NCBI GenBank assembly: GCA_037783415.1
Contig: JAZGTN010000027.1
Location: 3,620,001-3,684,000, forward strand
Length of the DNA stretch: 64,000 nt
Origin: Leptasterias polaris
Lineage: Eukaryota; Echinodermata; Asteroidea; Forcipulatida; Asteriidae
Reading direction: 5' to 3'
Part shown: in pieces, positions 11,808 to 23,600 of the stretch
Numbering within the stretch: position 1 is the stretch's first letter
How the letters are laid out: every line of letters begins with the position of its first letter
Program-made: the position numbers and the translations under genes
Notes under the pieces: model-generated
What the model was told of the DNA's origin: nothing
Databases searched by the model: none
Seen by the model: only the letters and a program-made list of their open reading frames with translations

Positions 11808-14160
11808 TAGACTTGAGGTGTTTGTGTACAAACACGAAGCTGTTCCGGTTTTCTGATTCATAAACAAAATGTAACCCTTGTCTAACATTTACTGCTCAAA
11901 TGGTTTATAACTGAAAAGAAATTGAATATCGGTTGTGTAGTTCTTGAGATGTGGTCTCACTTCCGGTTGACCTGGAAGTAAAGGTCAACATGGGGTCATG
12001 GTTACCCAAGGCTAATCTGCAATGTCCAAGGAGTCTATAACTGAAAAAAGTTTGAAAATCGGCTGTGTAACTCTTGAGATATGGTCCCACTTCCGGTTGA
12101 CCCATAGGTAAAGGTCAACATGGGGTCACGGTTACCCAAGGCTAACCTTCAATGCCCTAGGAGTCTATCTGAAAAAAGTTTGAAAATCGGCTGTGTAATT
12201 CTTGAAATATGGTCCCACTTCCGGTTGACCCGTAGGTAAAGGTCAACATGGGGTCACGGTTACCCAAGGCTAATCTGCAATGCCCAAGGAGTCTATAACT
12301 GAAAACAGTTTGAAAATCAGTTGTGTAATTCTTGAGATATGGTCCCACTTCCGGTTGACCTGGAAGTAAAGGTCAACATGGGGTCATGGTTACCCAAGGC
12401 TAATATCCCATGCCCAAGGAGTCTAGAACTGAAAAAAGTTTTAAAATCGGCTGTGTAGTTCTTGAGATATGGTCCCACTTCCGGTTGACCTGGAAGTAAA
12501 GGTCAACATGGGGTCATGGTTACCCAAGGCTAATATCCCATGCCCAAGGAGTCTAGAACTGAAAACAGTTTGAAAATCGGTTGTGTAGTTCTTAAGATAT
12601 GGTCCCACTTCCGGTTGACCTGGAAGTAAAGGTCAACATGGGGTCACGGTTACCCAAGGCTAATCTCCAATGCCCAAGGAGTCTATAACTGACAAAAGTT
12701 TGAAAATAGGTTGTGTGGTTCTTAAGATATGGTCCCACTTCCGGTTGACCCGGAAGTAAAGGTCAACATGGGGTCACGGTTACCCAAGGCAAATCTCCAA
12801 TGCCCAAGGAGTCTATAACTAAAAAAAGTTTGAAAATCGGTTGTGTAGTTCTTGAGATAGGTCCCACTTCCGGTTGACCCGGAAGTAAAGGTCAACATGG
12901 GGTCACGGTTACCCAAGGCTAATCTCCCATGCCCAAGGAGTCTATAACTGAAAAAAGTTTGAAAATCGGTTGGGTAGTTCTTGAGATATGGTCTTACTTC
13001 CGGTTGACCCGGAAGTAAAGGTCAACATGGGGTCACGGTTACTCAAGGCTAATCTCCCATGCCCAAGGAGTCTATAACTGAAATAAGTTTTGAAATCGGC
13101 TGTGTAATTCCTAATATATGGTCCCACTTCCGGTTGACCCGGAAGTAAAGGTCAACATAGGGTCACGGTTACCCAAGGCTAATCTCCAATGCCCAAATAG
13201 TATATAACTGAACAAAGTTTCAAAATAGGTTGTGTAGTTCTTGAGATATGGTGTCACTTCCGGTTGACCCGGAAGTAAAGGTCAACATAGGGTCACGGTT
13301 ACCCAAGGCTAATCTCCAATGCCCATTAGGAGTCTATAACTGAACAAAGTTTGAAAATTGATTGTGTAGTTCTTGAAATACGGTGTCACTTCCGGTTGAC
13401 CCGGAAGTAAAGGTCAACATGGGGTCACGGTTACCCAAGGCTAATCTCCCATGCCCAAGGAGTCAATAACTGAAAAAAGTGTGAAAATCGGCTGTGTACT
13501 TCTTGAGATATGGTGCTGCAAAGATTAACTCATTAAAGCTTTGAATTACCGTAATTTGACACCTGATGACGTCACAGTAACAAAAATGTGTTTTTCATAC
13601 TAATAAATTTGATAAGGTACACGATGGTATGTAACTTATCCCAATCCAATGCCTTTTAACGAAAACCCTATTAGAACGTACGTATATCCTCTCTCGATTC
13701 CAATATCACGGCAGTCTTTGACGCCTAGCCGTGATTGCGCAATCACGGCACAATTTGCTTCGTAGCCATGGTTTGTGTTTGAACCACTAAAACATTACTA
13801 AAACGTTTTTTGTTATACGAAAAGAAAAAAAAACTACAAATGACGTCATGATGACGTGACGAAAAATGTTAGACTGGAATCGACATCTACAATACAAGAC
13901 GATGCCATAACTGAAAAAAGTTTGAAGATCGGATGTTTACTTCTTGAGATATGGTGTAAATCAGATTGGCTAATTAAATATTCATACAGCTGTGACGTGA
14001 ATAATTAATTAAGATTTTTAATCTAATTACATCTAAAATTCAAGTCAGGGCATAAGCTTTAATATGATATAGGATTTGTCTGCTTTTGATAATTCTAAGA
14101 ATAACATATGGTCTTCGAAAGAGACACAGGTTAAGTCAATACGATTTTAGGGAAAGAAAG
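11807..14160 (-). mobile_element. Helitron-like non-autonomous unit 5 (family X)
   Basis: CTAG is at 11807 with hairpin GTGTTTG-TGTA-CAAACAC. A 130-bp array (11905-13510), block A (13510-13820) and the right arm ending GGGAAAGAAAG at 14160 follow. The left arm matches units 2, 4 and 9. Confidence 0.7.
11905..13510. repeat. 130-bp tandem repeat array, about 12 copies
   Basis: Same 130-bp unit, with CCTGGAAGT and CGTAGGT variants among the copies. Confidence 0.95.
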
Positions 14161-14177
14161 AAAAATAATAATAAAAA

Positions 14178-15794
14178 CTAGAGATTTAGTGTTTGTTGAC
14201 AAACACAAAGCTGTTCCGTTTTGTTTTGCTTCGATTAAGTGCTTCAAAGCTTTAAAGTTGGTCTGATTTCAAGATTGAAGTCTCTTGACCTTTGACAGGC
14301 CCCCCTTTTCACTTAAGGGTGCCTAAAAACCTAAACTTGGTCTTCATTCTGATACTGAATCGAAAGGAGCTTTTAACCCAGAAATAAAGGTCATCATGAG
14401 GTGGGTCATGGTAACCCTTGTCTAACATTTATTGCTCAAAGGGGTTTGTAATTGAAAATAAAATTAAAATCAGGTGTGTAGTTCTTAAGATATGGTCCCA
14501 CTTCCGGTTGACGCAGAAATAAAGGTCAACATGGGGTCACGGTAACCCAAGGCTAATCTTCAATGCCCAAGGAGTCTATAAGTGAAAAAAGTTTGAAAAT
14601 CGGTAGTGTAAATCTTGTGATAGGGTCCCACTTCCGGTTGACCCGGAAGTAAAGGTCAACATGGGGTCACGGTTACCCAAGGCTAATCTCCAATGCCCAA
14701 GGAGTCTATAATTGAAAAATGATTGAAAATCGATTGTGTAGTTCTTGAGATATGGTCCAACTTCCGGTTGACCCGGAAGTAAAGGTCAACATGGGGTCAC
14801 GGTTACCCAAGGCTAAATTCCAATGCCCAAGGAGTCAATAACTGAAAGAAGTTTGAAAATCGGCTGTGTACTTCTTGAAATACGGTGTCACTTCCGGTTG
14901 ACCCGGAAGTAAAGGTCAACATGAGGTCACGGTTACCCAAGGCTAATTTCCCATGCCCAAGGAGTCTATAACTGAAAAAAGTTTGAAAATCGGTTGGGTA
15001 GTTCTTGAAATATGGTCTCACTTCCGGTTGACCCGGAAGTAAAGGTCAACATGGGGTCACGGTTACCCAAGGCTAATTTCCAATGCCCAAGGAGTCAATA
15101 ACTGAAAAAAGTTTGAAAATCGGCTGTGTACTTCTTGAGATATGGTGCTGCAAAGATTAACTAATTAAAGCTTTGAATTACCGTAATTTGACACCTGATG
15201 ACGTCACAGTAACAAAAATGTGTTTTTCATACTAATAAATTTGATAAGGTACACGATGGTATGTAACTTATCCCAATCCAATGCCTTTTAACGAAAACCC
15301 TATTAGAACGTACGTATATATCCTCTCTCGATTCCAATATCACGGCAGTCTTTGACGCCTAGCCGTGATTGCGCAATCACGGCACAATTTGCTTCGTAGC
15401 CATGGTTTGTGTTTGAACCACCAAAACGTTACTAAAACGTTTTTGTTAATACGAAAAGAAAAAACACCTACAAATGACGTCATGATGACGTGACGAAAAA
15501 TGTTAGACCGGAATCGACATCTACAATACAAGACGATGCCATAACTGAAAAAAGTTTGAAGATCGGATGTTTACTTCTTGAGATATGGTGTAAATCAGAT
15601 TGGCTAATTAAATATTCATAAAGCTGTGACGTGAATAATTAATTAAGATTTTTAATCTAATTACATCTAAAATTCAAGTCAGGGCATAAGCTTTAATATG
15701 ATATAGGATTTGTCTGCTTTTGATAATTCTAAGAATAACATATGGTCTTCGAAAGAAACACAGGTTAAGTCAATACGATTTGAGGGAAAGAAAG
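14178..15794 (-). mobile_element. Helitron-like non-autonomous unit 6 (family X, short)
   Basis: CTAG is at 14178 with hairpin GTGTTTG-TTGA-CAAACAC. It has the long left arm shared with unit 3 (14215-14450), only about five 130-bp copies (14450-15135), block A (15140-15450) and the right arm. At about 1.6 kb it is the shortest complete family-X unit here. The difference from its siblings is mostly array copy number. Confidence 0.7.
14450..15135. repeat. 130-bp tandem repeat array, about 5 copies
   Basis: Same 130-bp unit, with typical CACTTCCGG/CCGGAAGT hairpins. Confidence 0.95.
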
Positions 15795-15883
15795 AAAAAT
15801 AATAATAATAATAAAAAAAATAAAAATCTGGACGATTTCAAAAGCTGTTCCGACTGAAAGTTCGGAACAGCTAATAATAATAA
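15795..15883 (+). repeat. (AAT)n junction with one hairpin module
   Basis: AAT and A-rich spacer, then one 48-bp module at 15827-15874 (TCTGGACG..., stem AGCTGTTCCGA/TCGGAACAGCT, ending CTAA), then AT-rich DNA and the CTAG of unit 7. Confidence 0.85.
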
Positions 15884-16100
15884 CTAGACATGAGGTGTTT
15901 GTGAACAAACACAGAGCTGTTCCGTGTATTATTGCTTTGATTAAGCACGTATAATCCACACCTTTAAAGTGGGTCTGACTTCGAGAAAGAAGACCCTTCA
16001 CCTTTGACATGCTCTTAATATTTTGATTTTAAAAGTGCCTATCAAAACCTTAAACAACGGTAACAACCATCGTTCTGCTAATGATTCTAAAACTTAACAG
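15884..16100 (-). mobile_element. 3' end fragment of a Helitron-like unit (unit 7, left part)
   Basis: CTAG at 15884, hairpin GTGTTTG-TGAA-CAAACAC, then AGAGCTGTTCCG. The following 180 bp resemble the long left arm of units 3 and 6 in a diverged form (TTGATTAAG, TTTAAAGTGGGTCTGA, CCTTTGACA, AGTGCCTA). No 130-bp repeats follow; the sequence runs into single-copy DNA. The missing right part may be 36622-37686. Confidence 0.65.
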
Positions 16101-17300
16101 GTCTCTAAAGTTAGGACGTAATTAAACAAAATACCCCTGAAACGTGAATAGGATCTGAGCAGTGATACACGACGTTTAGAGCAAGCACCTTCTTCTAGAT
16201 TCTTGTGAATAAACTTAGACGTGTGGTAGTCGACGACGCATTATTATAGTCTATTTTATGTTCTACAAACAAAGAAATAACACTGGTCATAATTGGATTT
16301 AGGACTTGTTTGTTTTTAGAATTTTACAATGTATCCATTCCGTAAAATTTGCCTGTGAATACAGGGTTTGTTTTCTACTGAAAATGTTTAATTTCTTTTT
16401 TGATATTTTGAAATTGGCAGGCAAAGTTATTATGCGTAATTTTGTTGTATAGGCCTATAGTTACATTTTCATAGATTTAATATAAAAAGAAAGATTTGAT
16501 TTGAGAAAAAAAATTGTTCTTCGTTTGACGTGTTTTCTCGTTGAGACTAAACATTTCCAGTGTTTCATAGAATAGCAGGAAATAGTTGTCTTAGAAATGC
16601 GGGGAGCGCATTGTGGTACAAAAATGGTGATTACGTAAACGGGGTGTGGTAGCGGGAGGTTTAAATAGAGGAGAAATTGTGATTAGAGTTAGTTCTAGTG
16701 TTTCACACACACACCCACACACACAGAGAGGTCACACATTTTAACATTGTATTAATTTTTTTGGGGAGGGTACAGGGTACAGGGGAGGGTATTGAATAGG
16801 GTGAGGTCCAACACCCTCATGGAGGAGGGCACTGAAAGTTTTTGGGCACAGGTTTTCAGAGGAATTTTAAAGATCTCTGTTTTTGCCTGGACGTCGTGTT
16901 CTCTGATGAAGTGAGTCGAAATGTCATTTGACTTTGTGATGGATGGTCAGAAGTGAGTCGAAATGTCATTTGACACTGTGGCGGATGGTTATTTTATTTA
17001 TTCAGACAGTTTTGAACGTTGGGATTGAAAGAAGGCCGCTGTAAAGATTTATAACACAAAGTTATTTTATTACAATAGCAATATTATTGTCATACTTGCA
17101 GTAATTCCCTTTAAGTAATTATTGTTTGGATACAAATTATTAATTAAATATGTAAATAAAAGGCTGGCACCTGTCACTCAAGTGCTTCGCTAATCTCTTT
17201 AAACACAATAAGTGTCTCTGCGTTATTATGTATAAGAGAAAGCAAAGATAAGACATGCCCAGTCTGTAGAGATCTTTTTCGCGGGCAGATACTCCCTAAG
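16101..17300. other. Single-copy DNA without a recognisable gene
   Basis: There is no convincing ORF. It contains a CA-rich stretch near 16695-16730, a possible TATA-like TTTAAATAG at about 16660 downstream of a G-rich tract, and a tandem 42-bp duplication at 16908-16989. No function can be assigned. Confidence 0.5.
16908..16989. repeat. 42-bp direct duplication (two copies)
   Basis: GAAGTGAGTCGAAATGTCAT and its continuation occur at 16908 and again at 16950 with a few substitutions. Each copy contains GTCATTTGAC, a 4-bp stem around TT. Confidence 0.85.
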
Positions 17301-17321
17301 TCTTGGTTGGCCCAAGACTTG

Positions 17322-17532
17322 GTTGGCCCAAGACGTCAGCGATCGATAGTGGATATTGTGTACTGCGCGCGGTCGGTTGGAACTCGTTATACCGCGCCCT
17401 CTTATGGCTTGATTTAAGCAGCTGTCACTAGCCAATTTGGTTAATTCCAGCCACAAGAGGGCTCGCTATAACATGTTGTAACCGAGCGCAGTTCACTAGC
17501 CACGATCGATCACCGACGTCTTGGGCTAAGAC
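17322..17532. mobile_element. Inverted-repeat element with arms of about 85 bp (MITE-like)
   Basis: The left arm 17322-17408 (GGCCCAAGACGTC...CCCTCTTATGGCT) is an imperfect reverse complement of the right arm 17449-17532 (AGCCACAAGAGGG...GACGTCTTGGGC). A centre of about 40 bp holds no ORF. The left end also has a doubled CTTGGTTGGCCCAAGA, itself a small palindrome. No target-site duplication could be fixed. Family unknown. Confidence 0.7.
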
Positions 17533-17539
17533 TAATGTA

Positions 17540-18455
17540 TCCCCTGATCGGGGGCGAAGAAGGGCTCGAGCGGGCGGGGGTGGCCATGCCGTTTAAGCTT
17601 GCAGGAGCGCAGGCTGCTAGAGCAAGGAACATCAGTGTGATTCGTGTGTGAAATCGATCGTCTGGCGGCCGCCTCAGACTCGGAGCGTAAGTACATAGGC
17701 CCCTACATGTAGAACAACCATGGACTGAGGCTGCCTCCTCTACATGGTACTGCTAGGGGAGTGAGGAGGTGATTGTCAACCTAATCAGTCTGGTCCCGTA
17801 CGAAAGTTGCACTAGAAATTTGCATGCAGCAGATCATACAGGAGCTTGGGAGCCAGAGTTAACGAGCTGGAGAACGGTAGGAGTTGGGGAAATGGTTATC
17901 TTATCTTAAATAATTTAGATTTTATTTGTTTTATTGAGATGTTTCGTTAGTTATTTTGTAATATTTACTGACAAATTGGTTAATGTCTTTGTTTTAGTTT
18001 AAATTATCAATGTGCTCCTCGTTTGTATGTTAATTTTAGCGAGGTGATAAGGTAGGCCTCCGCTCCACTCTGAACGGTCGGTAAAGTGTACTGTTAATGT
18101 AATTGTAATGTACATCTACATCATGTGTACACATTCACGATTGTACATACGGTGACGTCGTAGCTGTGGTAATTAAGTTAAATGTACGTAAGGCTAGCAC
18201 AGTCTGACCATCTGACGTCCGTTCGGTGCAGAGCCAATCCAACCCGCCTGTCTGTAGAGTCATGACATAATAATAATATCAAAATTGAAAACATTGAAAA
18301 ATCAAGGGGCCTATAATAGTTAATACTAATAATATAGTCAATCTTTGACATTGGGATGGGATTGCTACCCAAAATAGACGCAACGCCCTATTTCACATTT
18401 CATAATAGTTATTGAGGTCCAGCACTCTGAGGCCTACCTATAGCATGGTGGTATC
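17540..18455. other. GC-rich stretch, then single-copy DNA; possible promoter and 5' UTR exon
   Basis: 17545-17700 is clearly more GC- and CpG-rich than its surroundings (GGGCTCGAGCGGGCGGGGGT, GGCGGCCGCC). A consensus splice donor GTAAGTA starts at 17687. The rest to 18455 is AT-rich with no ORF of note. The promoter reading is inference from base composition and the donor only. Confidence 0.3.
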
Positions 18456-19265
18456 TTGCATACACCTACTTCTAGGAACTAACTTTTAAAGGCTCCCCCG
18501 CGAGCCTTAGGGGTCTACATTATGGGCCTCCGTAACGCTATACGTTTTCAAAATGGTCATTGATAGGTGAACATTTTACGGTCGTTTGCCATCAATAACA
18601 TCAGTTTCCTTTGTACTACACAGCAAAAACTTTCCACATACACTTAATATACATTCATATAATGAATGCATTTCCTTTTTGTTGAGTTGCATGCAAAAAC
18701 ATCTTGAAAAAATGAAAATTACCACGCAATACTCGGTTGTTTTTCTCTTCATTGCGGCGTGCATGCATTGCGAAAAAAATTAAGACTGCGTGGGGTGCGC
18801 CGGAAGCCAGGCGGATTGCTCCGCGCACAGTGCGTTGTCTTTATTTTTGCGCAATGCGTGAACACTGCGTGAGTGCCGTGATGAAGAGAAAAACAACTGT
18901 GAGTATTGCGTGGTAAATTTAATTTTTTGAAGATGCTTGAAAAAGGCAATAATACGTTCATACTGAATGTATATTTAGTATGATGGCAAAGTTTTAGCTG
19001 TGTAGTACAAAGGAAACTGAAGTTATTGCTGGCAAACAACCATAAAATGTTCACCTATCAACGACCATTTTGAAAACGTATAGCATTACGGAGGCCCAAA
19101 ATGTTAGACCCCTATAAGGCTAGACCCCTATAAGGCTAGACCCCTATAAGGCTAGACCCCTATAAGGCTAGACCCCTATAAGGCTAGACCCTATAAGGCT
19201 AGACCCCTATAAGGCTCACGGGGGAGCCTTAGAGTTTCTAGAAGTAGCACCGGGGTGTAGTGCAA
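18456..19265. mobile_element. Long fold-back (inverted-repeat) element, about 810 bp
   Basis: The two halves are imperfect reverse complements over most of their length. TACTTCTAGGAA near 18467 pairs with TTTCTAGAAGTA near 19236. AAGGCTCCCCC near 18489 pairs with GGGGGAGCCTT near 19220. GGGCCTCCGTAACGCTATAC (18524) pairs with GTATAGCATTACGGAGGCCC (19078). The centre lies around 18780-18850. Each tip has its own small hairpin (AAGGCTC/GAGCCTT). It has no coding capacity and fits a fold-back/MITE-type DNA transposon of unknown superfamily. Confidence 0.75.
19105..19215. repeat. 16-bp minisatellite, 7 copies
   Basis: Seven copies of TAGACCCCTATAAGGC; the sixth lacks one C. The array sits only in the right arm of the fold-back element, where the left arm has a single AGGGGTCTA, so it expanded after the inverted repeat formed. 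Confidence 0.95.
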
Positions 19266-20615
19266 CAGACACGGATGTCCTTGACCAACTTGGGCAAGGT
19301 CATTGATGATTGGTAGCATCTCTATTCTCTTCTGTTCTTGAATCTTTTGGTAGCACTACCTTGCATTTAATTAAGTACACTAGGGTATGCATATTTATAC
19401 TACACTGTACATGCTATTTCAGTTGGCAGTAGAAAGTAGCAAAAGTACTCGGTCATTGTCTAATGTCAGTGATGTTGTGTGGGTGGGGCTTAATGCGCAG
19501 GACAAGGCAGGACTTGGTGCTAGGCTGCAGCATGTAGCTACGAGATCTGTAATGACCTTGAGTTGAGGTGATATTGTGAATTGATCTGTTTTGCTGCAGC
19601 ATTGTTGAAGAAAAATAGAACAGTTGGGGGACCACCGAGGGAGTTGTAGTTTTAAGCATAGCATGAGTAAAGGCATTCAATATTTTTTTTTTAAATACCC
19701 CAAGCACATGTTGGTTCTTTTTATTGAAGTTTGCTTTGTTACGGGGTGTTAAGTAAACTGGTTGCTATGGGCAACATTGGTTGCATATGTTTTCAAAGTC
19801 TACATTTCTTTGGGAGTTTATGTTGAAGGGCTCAGTAATTCTAAAATAAGGTGACGTTACTTAAAAGATTGACAAAAATGTTGTATACAAAATAAATTCA
19901 AATTTAAATATTGGGCTGGGGCCCTAAAATAGTGTTTAGTTAAATTAATATTAATTTGTTCTGTTAATTTCAGTGGCCTGTATGTGCATAATTTATCTTA
20001 AAGTAATTAGTAATGATAATGAGGGTAGAGACAAATGGGGGTTTATAAAACTGCCTTCAAATCCGTAAAGCCTAATTGAAGGAAGGTTTACCTGTGATAT
20101 CTTGTTTGACAGCAATAAAAAGCAAAATATTTGTGGCATGGTTGTCTGCGCACAAATGTCATTGTCATGTTTTATGCTGAAAGTGCTAAATAGGTTTTGG
20201 ATCAGTTGTCTGTGTTTTGATGTTTTTGTTAGTTGGGGGCCATTTATAGACTTACAAATTACATTGCCTAAATTTAAAGGCAGTGAGAACCGAGGGATTT
20301 ATTTGTGCATGTGTTAATAGTGTGGGAATTGAGTTCCATGAAGGCATGAATGTGTGTACATGCCTACAACATGGCGGGTGATGTTAATGACATGAACTAT
20401 AATTAATACAGCAGGTGCTTTTTATGGGGGTATCCATTCCTATCGGGCAATATGGTTTGACGTGAACTGCCCTATAAATTGTGTCTGCTCTTCTTTCCCC
20501 TCTCTTTTTATGTTTCCTTCTTTCCATTGTACTTTTTGTCTGGAGGAAAAGGGGATGAGTGCAGACTACATGTATTTGAATTTATTTAATTAATATAGTT
20601 TTTAATATAGTTGAT
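19266..20615. other. Single-copy AT-rich DNA upstream of the Helitron gene
   Basis: No credible ORF and no repeat recognised. It ends in a T-rich tract leading to the candidate 3' splice site at 20635. It could be intron or upstream spacer of the transposon. Confidence 0.4.
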
Positions 20616-23600
20616 ATGATATTTTTTTGTCAACAGATGATGCCAAGTTACTGGAGTCAGGCAAAAGCTGAGAGCAAAGCAGTGTGGCGTTGCCAGATGA
20701 AGGAGAAGGCTGCTGATGGATGTATGTCTGCCGTGTGTGTCCATGTGTTGTCTCATTTCACTCCTTCATTCATGTCCTCCCATTCATGTGTCATTTCACC
20801 TCCTCATGCTGTTTTGGGGTTTTGTGCATCTCCCCAATGCAGTAAGAAACAAAGAAAAGATGTACCTGTCAAGAGGTTGGCACCTCCTCGAGACAGTATG
20901 AAGCCAAGAAAAGGTGCACATGTCAAGAGGTTGGCACCTCCTCGAGACATGAAATTTGAATCCATGAGAAAAGGTGCACATGTCAAGAGGTTGGCACCTC
21001 CTCGAGACATGAAATTTGAATATATGAAAAAAGGTGCACATGTCAAGAGGTTGGCACCTCCTCGAGACATGAAATTTGAATATATGAAAAAAGGTGCACA
21101 TGTCAAGAGGTTGGCACCTCCTCGAGACATGAAATTTGAAATGATGAGAAAAGGTGCACATGTCAAGAGGTTGGCACCTCCTCGAGACATGAAGTTTGAA
21201 ACTCTGAGAAAAGATGCACCTGTCAAGAGGTTGGCTCCTCCTCGAGACAGTATATACATGAAATATGAGCCCATGAAAAAAGATGTAAAAAACTGTGAAT
21301 CAAGCAATAAGCCTCAATATAATACTGAATGTAAAACTCACATAATTTCTGTGACAGCTGTTAAAGAGAAGTTTGATAGAAGCACTGAAGGCAAGCAAGA
21401 AGTTGAAGGTGCTGAAGGAAGGTTTGAAGAAAATTGTGAAAACTACAAGATAGATGAAGAAGTAGGTAAGAAGATTGATGATAGATTGAATATAAAGATA
21501 AGGAATAAGAATGAGAGAGAAATAATCAAGAAAGGTGAACAGAATAGATCAGTGAATCTTGTCAATAGTAGTCATGAGCCAGTAAGAAAAGCAATTAAGC
21601 TGAAGAACTTGAGAGTTAATATACTGACTAGACAAAGAGTAAGTAGTTTGAAAGCACTTGATATGTTGAAGGCAAGGAAACAAAGTTGTTGTAGCAGGAG
21701 GCAGGTATTGGATTGTGTCGTAGAGTATTGTCAGGTTTCAAAGCCAAACAGAAAGAAGATCAGAAGAAATGAGCGCAAGAAGTTACTGCAAAGGCGTAAG
21801 AATGGTAGGGTGGTAGAAGTACGTATGGGCAAAGAAGAGAAAAAGAATCATGAGAAGGCACAGAAGAATATTGAAAGCCATACAAGAAGAAGTTTGAGTT
21901 GTGTTCTGAACAACATGCATTCAACTACATTAATGCATACAAACAATCGCAGAGAGAGAAAGAGCTCATGTAAGACAAATGTTAAGTCCATAAAGCAGAA
22001 TAAAAGAGGAAGGACACTGAAAGCAAAGGAGAGTATTAGCAGAGCCAGAAACGATTGGAAGATAAAAGAAATGAGACAATGTTGGATGTGTGATGACAAA
22101 ACTGGTCCAATGGAAAAGGTCGTAGCATGTGATAGTTGTAGTACATTGTATCACGTACATTGTATGGGATTTTCCAAGGTGCAATTATCTATAGTGAACA
22201 AGCCGGTGTCATGGTTGTGTCGCAAATGTGGACGATGTAATTACACTGAATCTTTGATGTATGATTTTGGAATACCTGCAGATCGGAACATATTTGAAAT
22301 TCCAGTGCTTGATGGTAACATTGAAGAAGTTGCAGTTATGTCGCATGCTGATGGAGTTCGCAATACTGAAGATTTAAATGTCAAAGGAGTTGAAGGTGAG
22401 GATTTTGCAAATCTGAGTTGTATATATGCATGTCTGTGTGTAGACAGAAACCAGGGTTCGGTTCAGCAAACTGGAGGTTATTTTTTGCGTAGCAAGAAAA
22501 ACAAAGACAAAACTGAGGGAAATGATGTAGAGGAGAACCAAGGACAAATAGACAAAAGTAAGAAAGTTGAATTGGAAACTAAGTGCAAGATACAGTTTAC
22601 TAATCTAAGTAGAAAAGCACAACCATTTGTAACTAATGAAGCAGTCAGTGTTGACAATAAAATGGCAAAGAGAAAAGCTGTCAAGAAGGTAGTTACAACA
22701 ATGACAGAGAGAGACTCTGAATTACCAAACCAAGAAGAATCAAGATTGCTTGGTATAGACATTGAGGAGAGTTGGAAACAGATGCATAAAAGTGAAAGGT
22801 TGGGTAAAATAGAATCTTGTGAGGGAAGATGCTCAGTGGATTATTTCAACAACAAAATGGGAAATAAAGATAGTAATGAGGATGATGTGCTTGTTGGAAA
22901 CAAATCTGTGAAAATACAAAGTGAGGACAATTTGAATGTTGAGACAATTAATTTAATAACATTGGATGAATCAATAGTACTAGCACAAGGTAGTTTTCAT
23001 CAAGGAGATGAACGATTTGGAGCAAATTCTGGTAAACAGTGTGTTGCTAATAGTCTGGTGTCAATGATGTACAGCAAGAAAAAAGAAGTGAAAGATTGGA
23101 AGTGTAGTGATATGGATAACATTCTCAGGACTGGGAATGAATTGTATGGTTTCTTACAACAGAGCTCGACGATGAACAATGATTACTTGTTGATTAATGA
23201 ATTGCCAACTGATTTAGATGTATTGAACACACAATATAGCATGGAGTATCATGACTCTGTAACAGGTACATTTGATGAAAATGATCATAACTTGATAGAA
23301 TTTAATATGCTACCATTGAAAGCAACCCTACAACAACATCTCCAAGAATATTCCGCATGCTTTATAAGCTTCTATGAAAATACATTTGCAATAATTTATC
23401 AAAATGGAATTTTTTATGTGTTTGATTCACATTCCAGAAGTATCCAAGGCTGTATGGTTCAAGATGGAACAAGCATTGTCATGAAAGCAAGAAACTGGCA
23501 AGGTGTTTACAGGTATTGTGTAAAGTTAGCTGAATCTATGAATTTGTCAAATGCTGAACAGTATGAATTAACTGGTATAACCCTCAGTGTTAATGGTGAA

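Larger units (their letters stand above)
17687..20636 (+). other. Candidate 5' UTR intron of the Helitron gene
   Basis: A donor GTAAGTA at 17687 and an acceptor (TTTTTTTGTCAACAG, AG at 20635-20636) lie in the right order. The acceptor is directly followed by ATGATG, in frame with the long ORF. The proposed intron would contain the fold-back element at 18456-19265. This is inference from splice consensus only; no transcript data are available. Confidence 0.3.

Noticed and set aside
20796..21307. Minus-strand ORFs opposite the N-terminal repeats of the transposase
   Set aside because: They are shadows of the 60-bp coding repeat on the plus strand, with no independent support.
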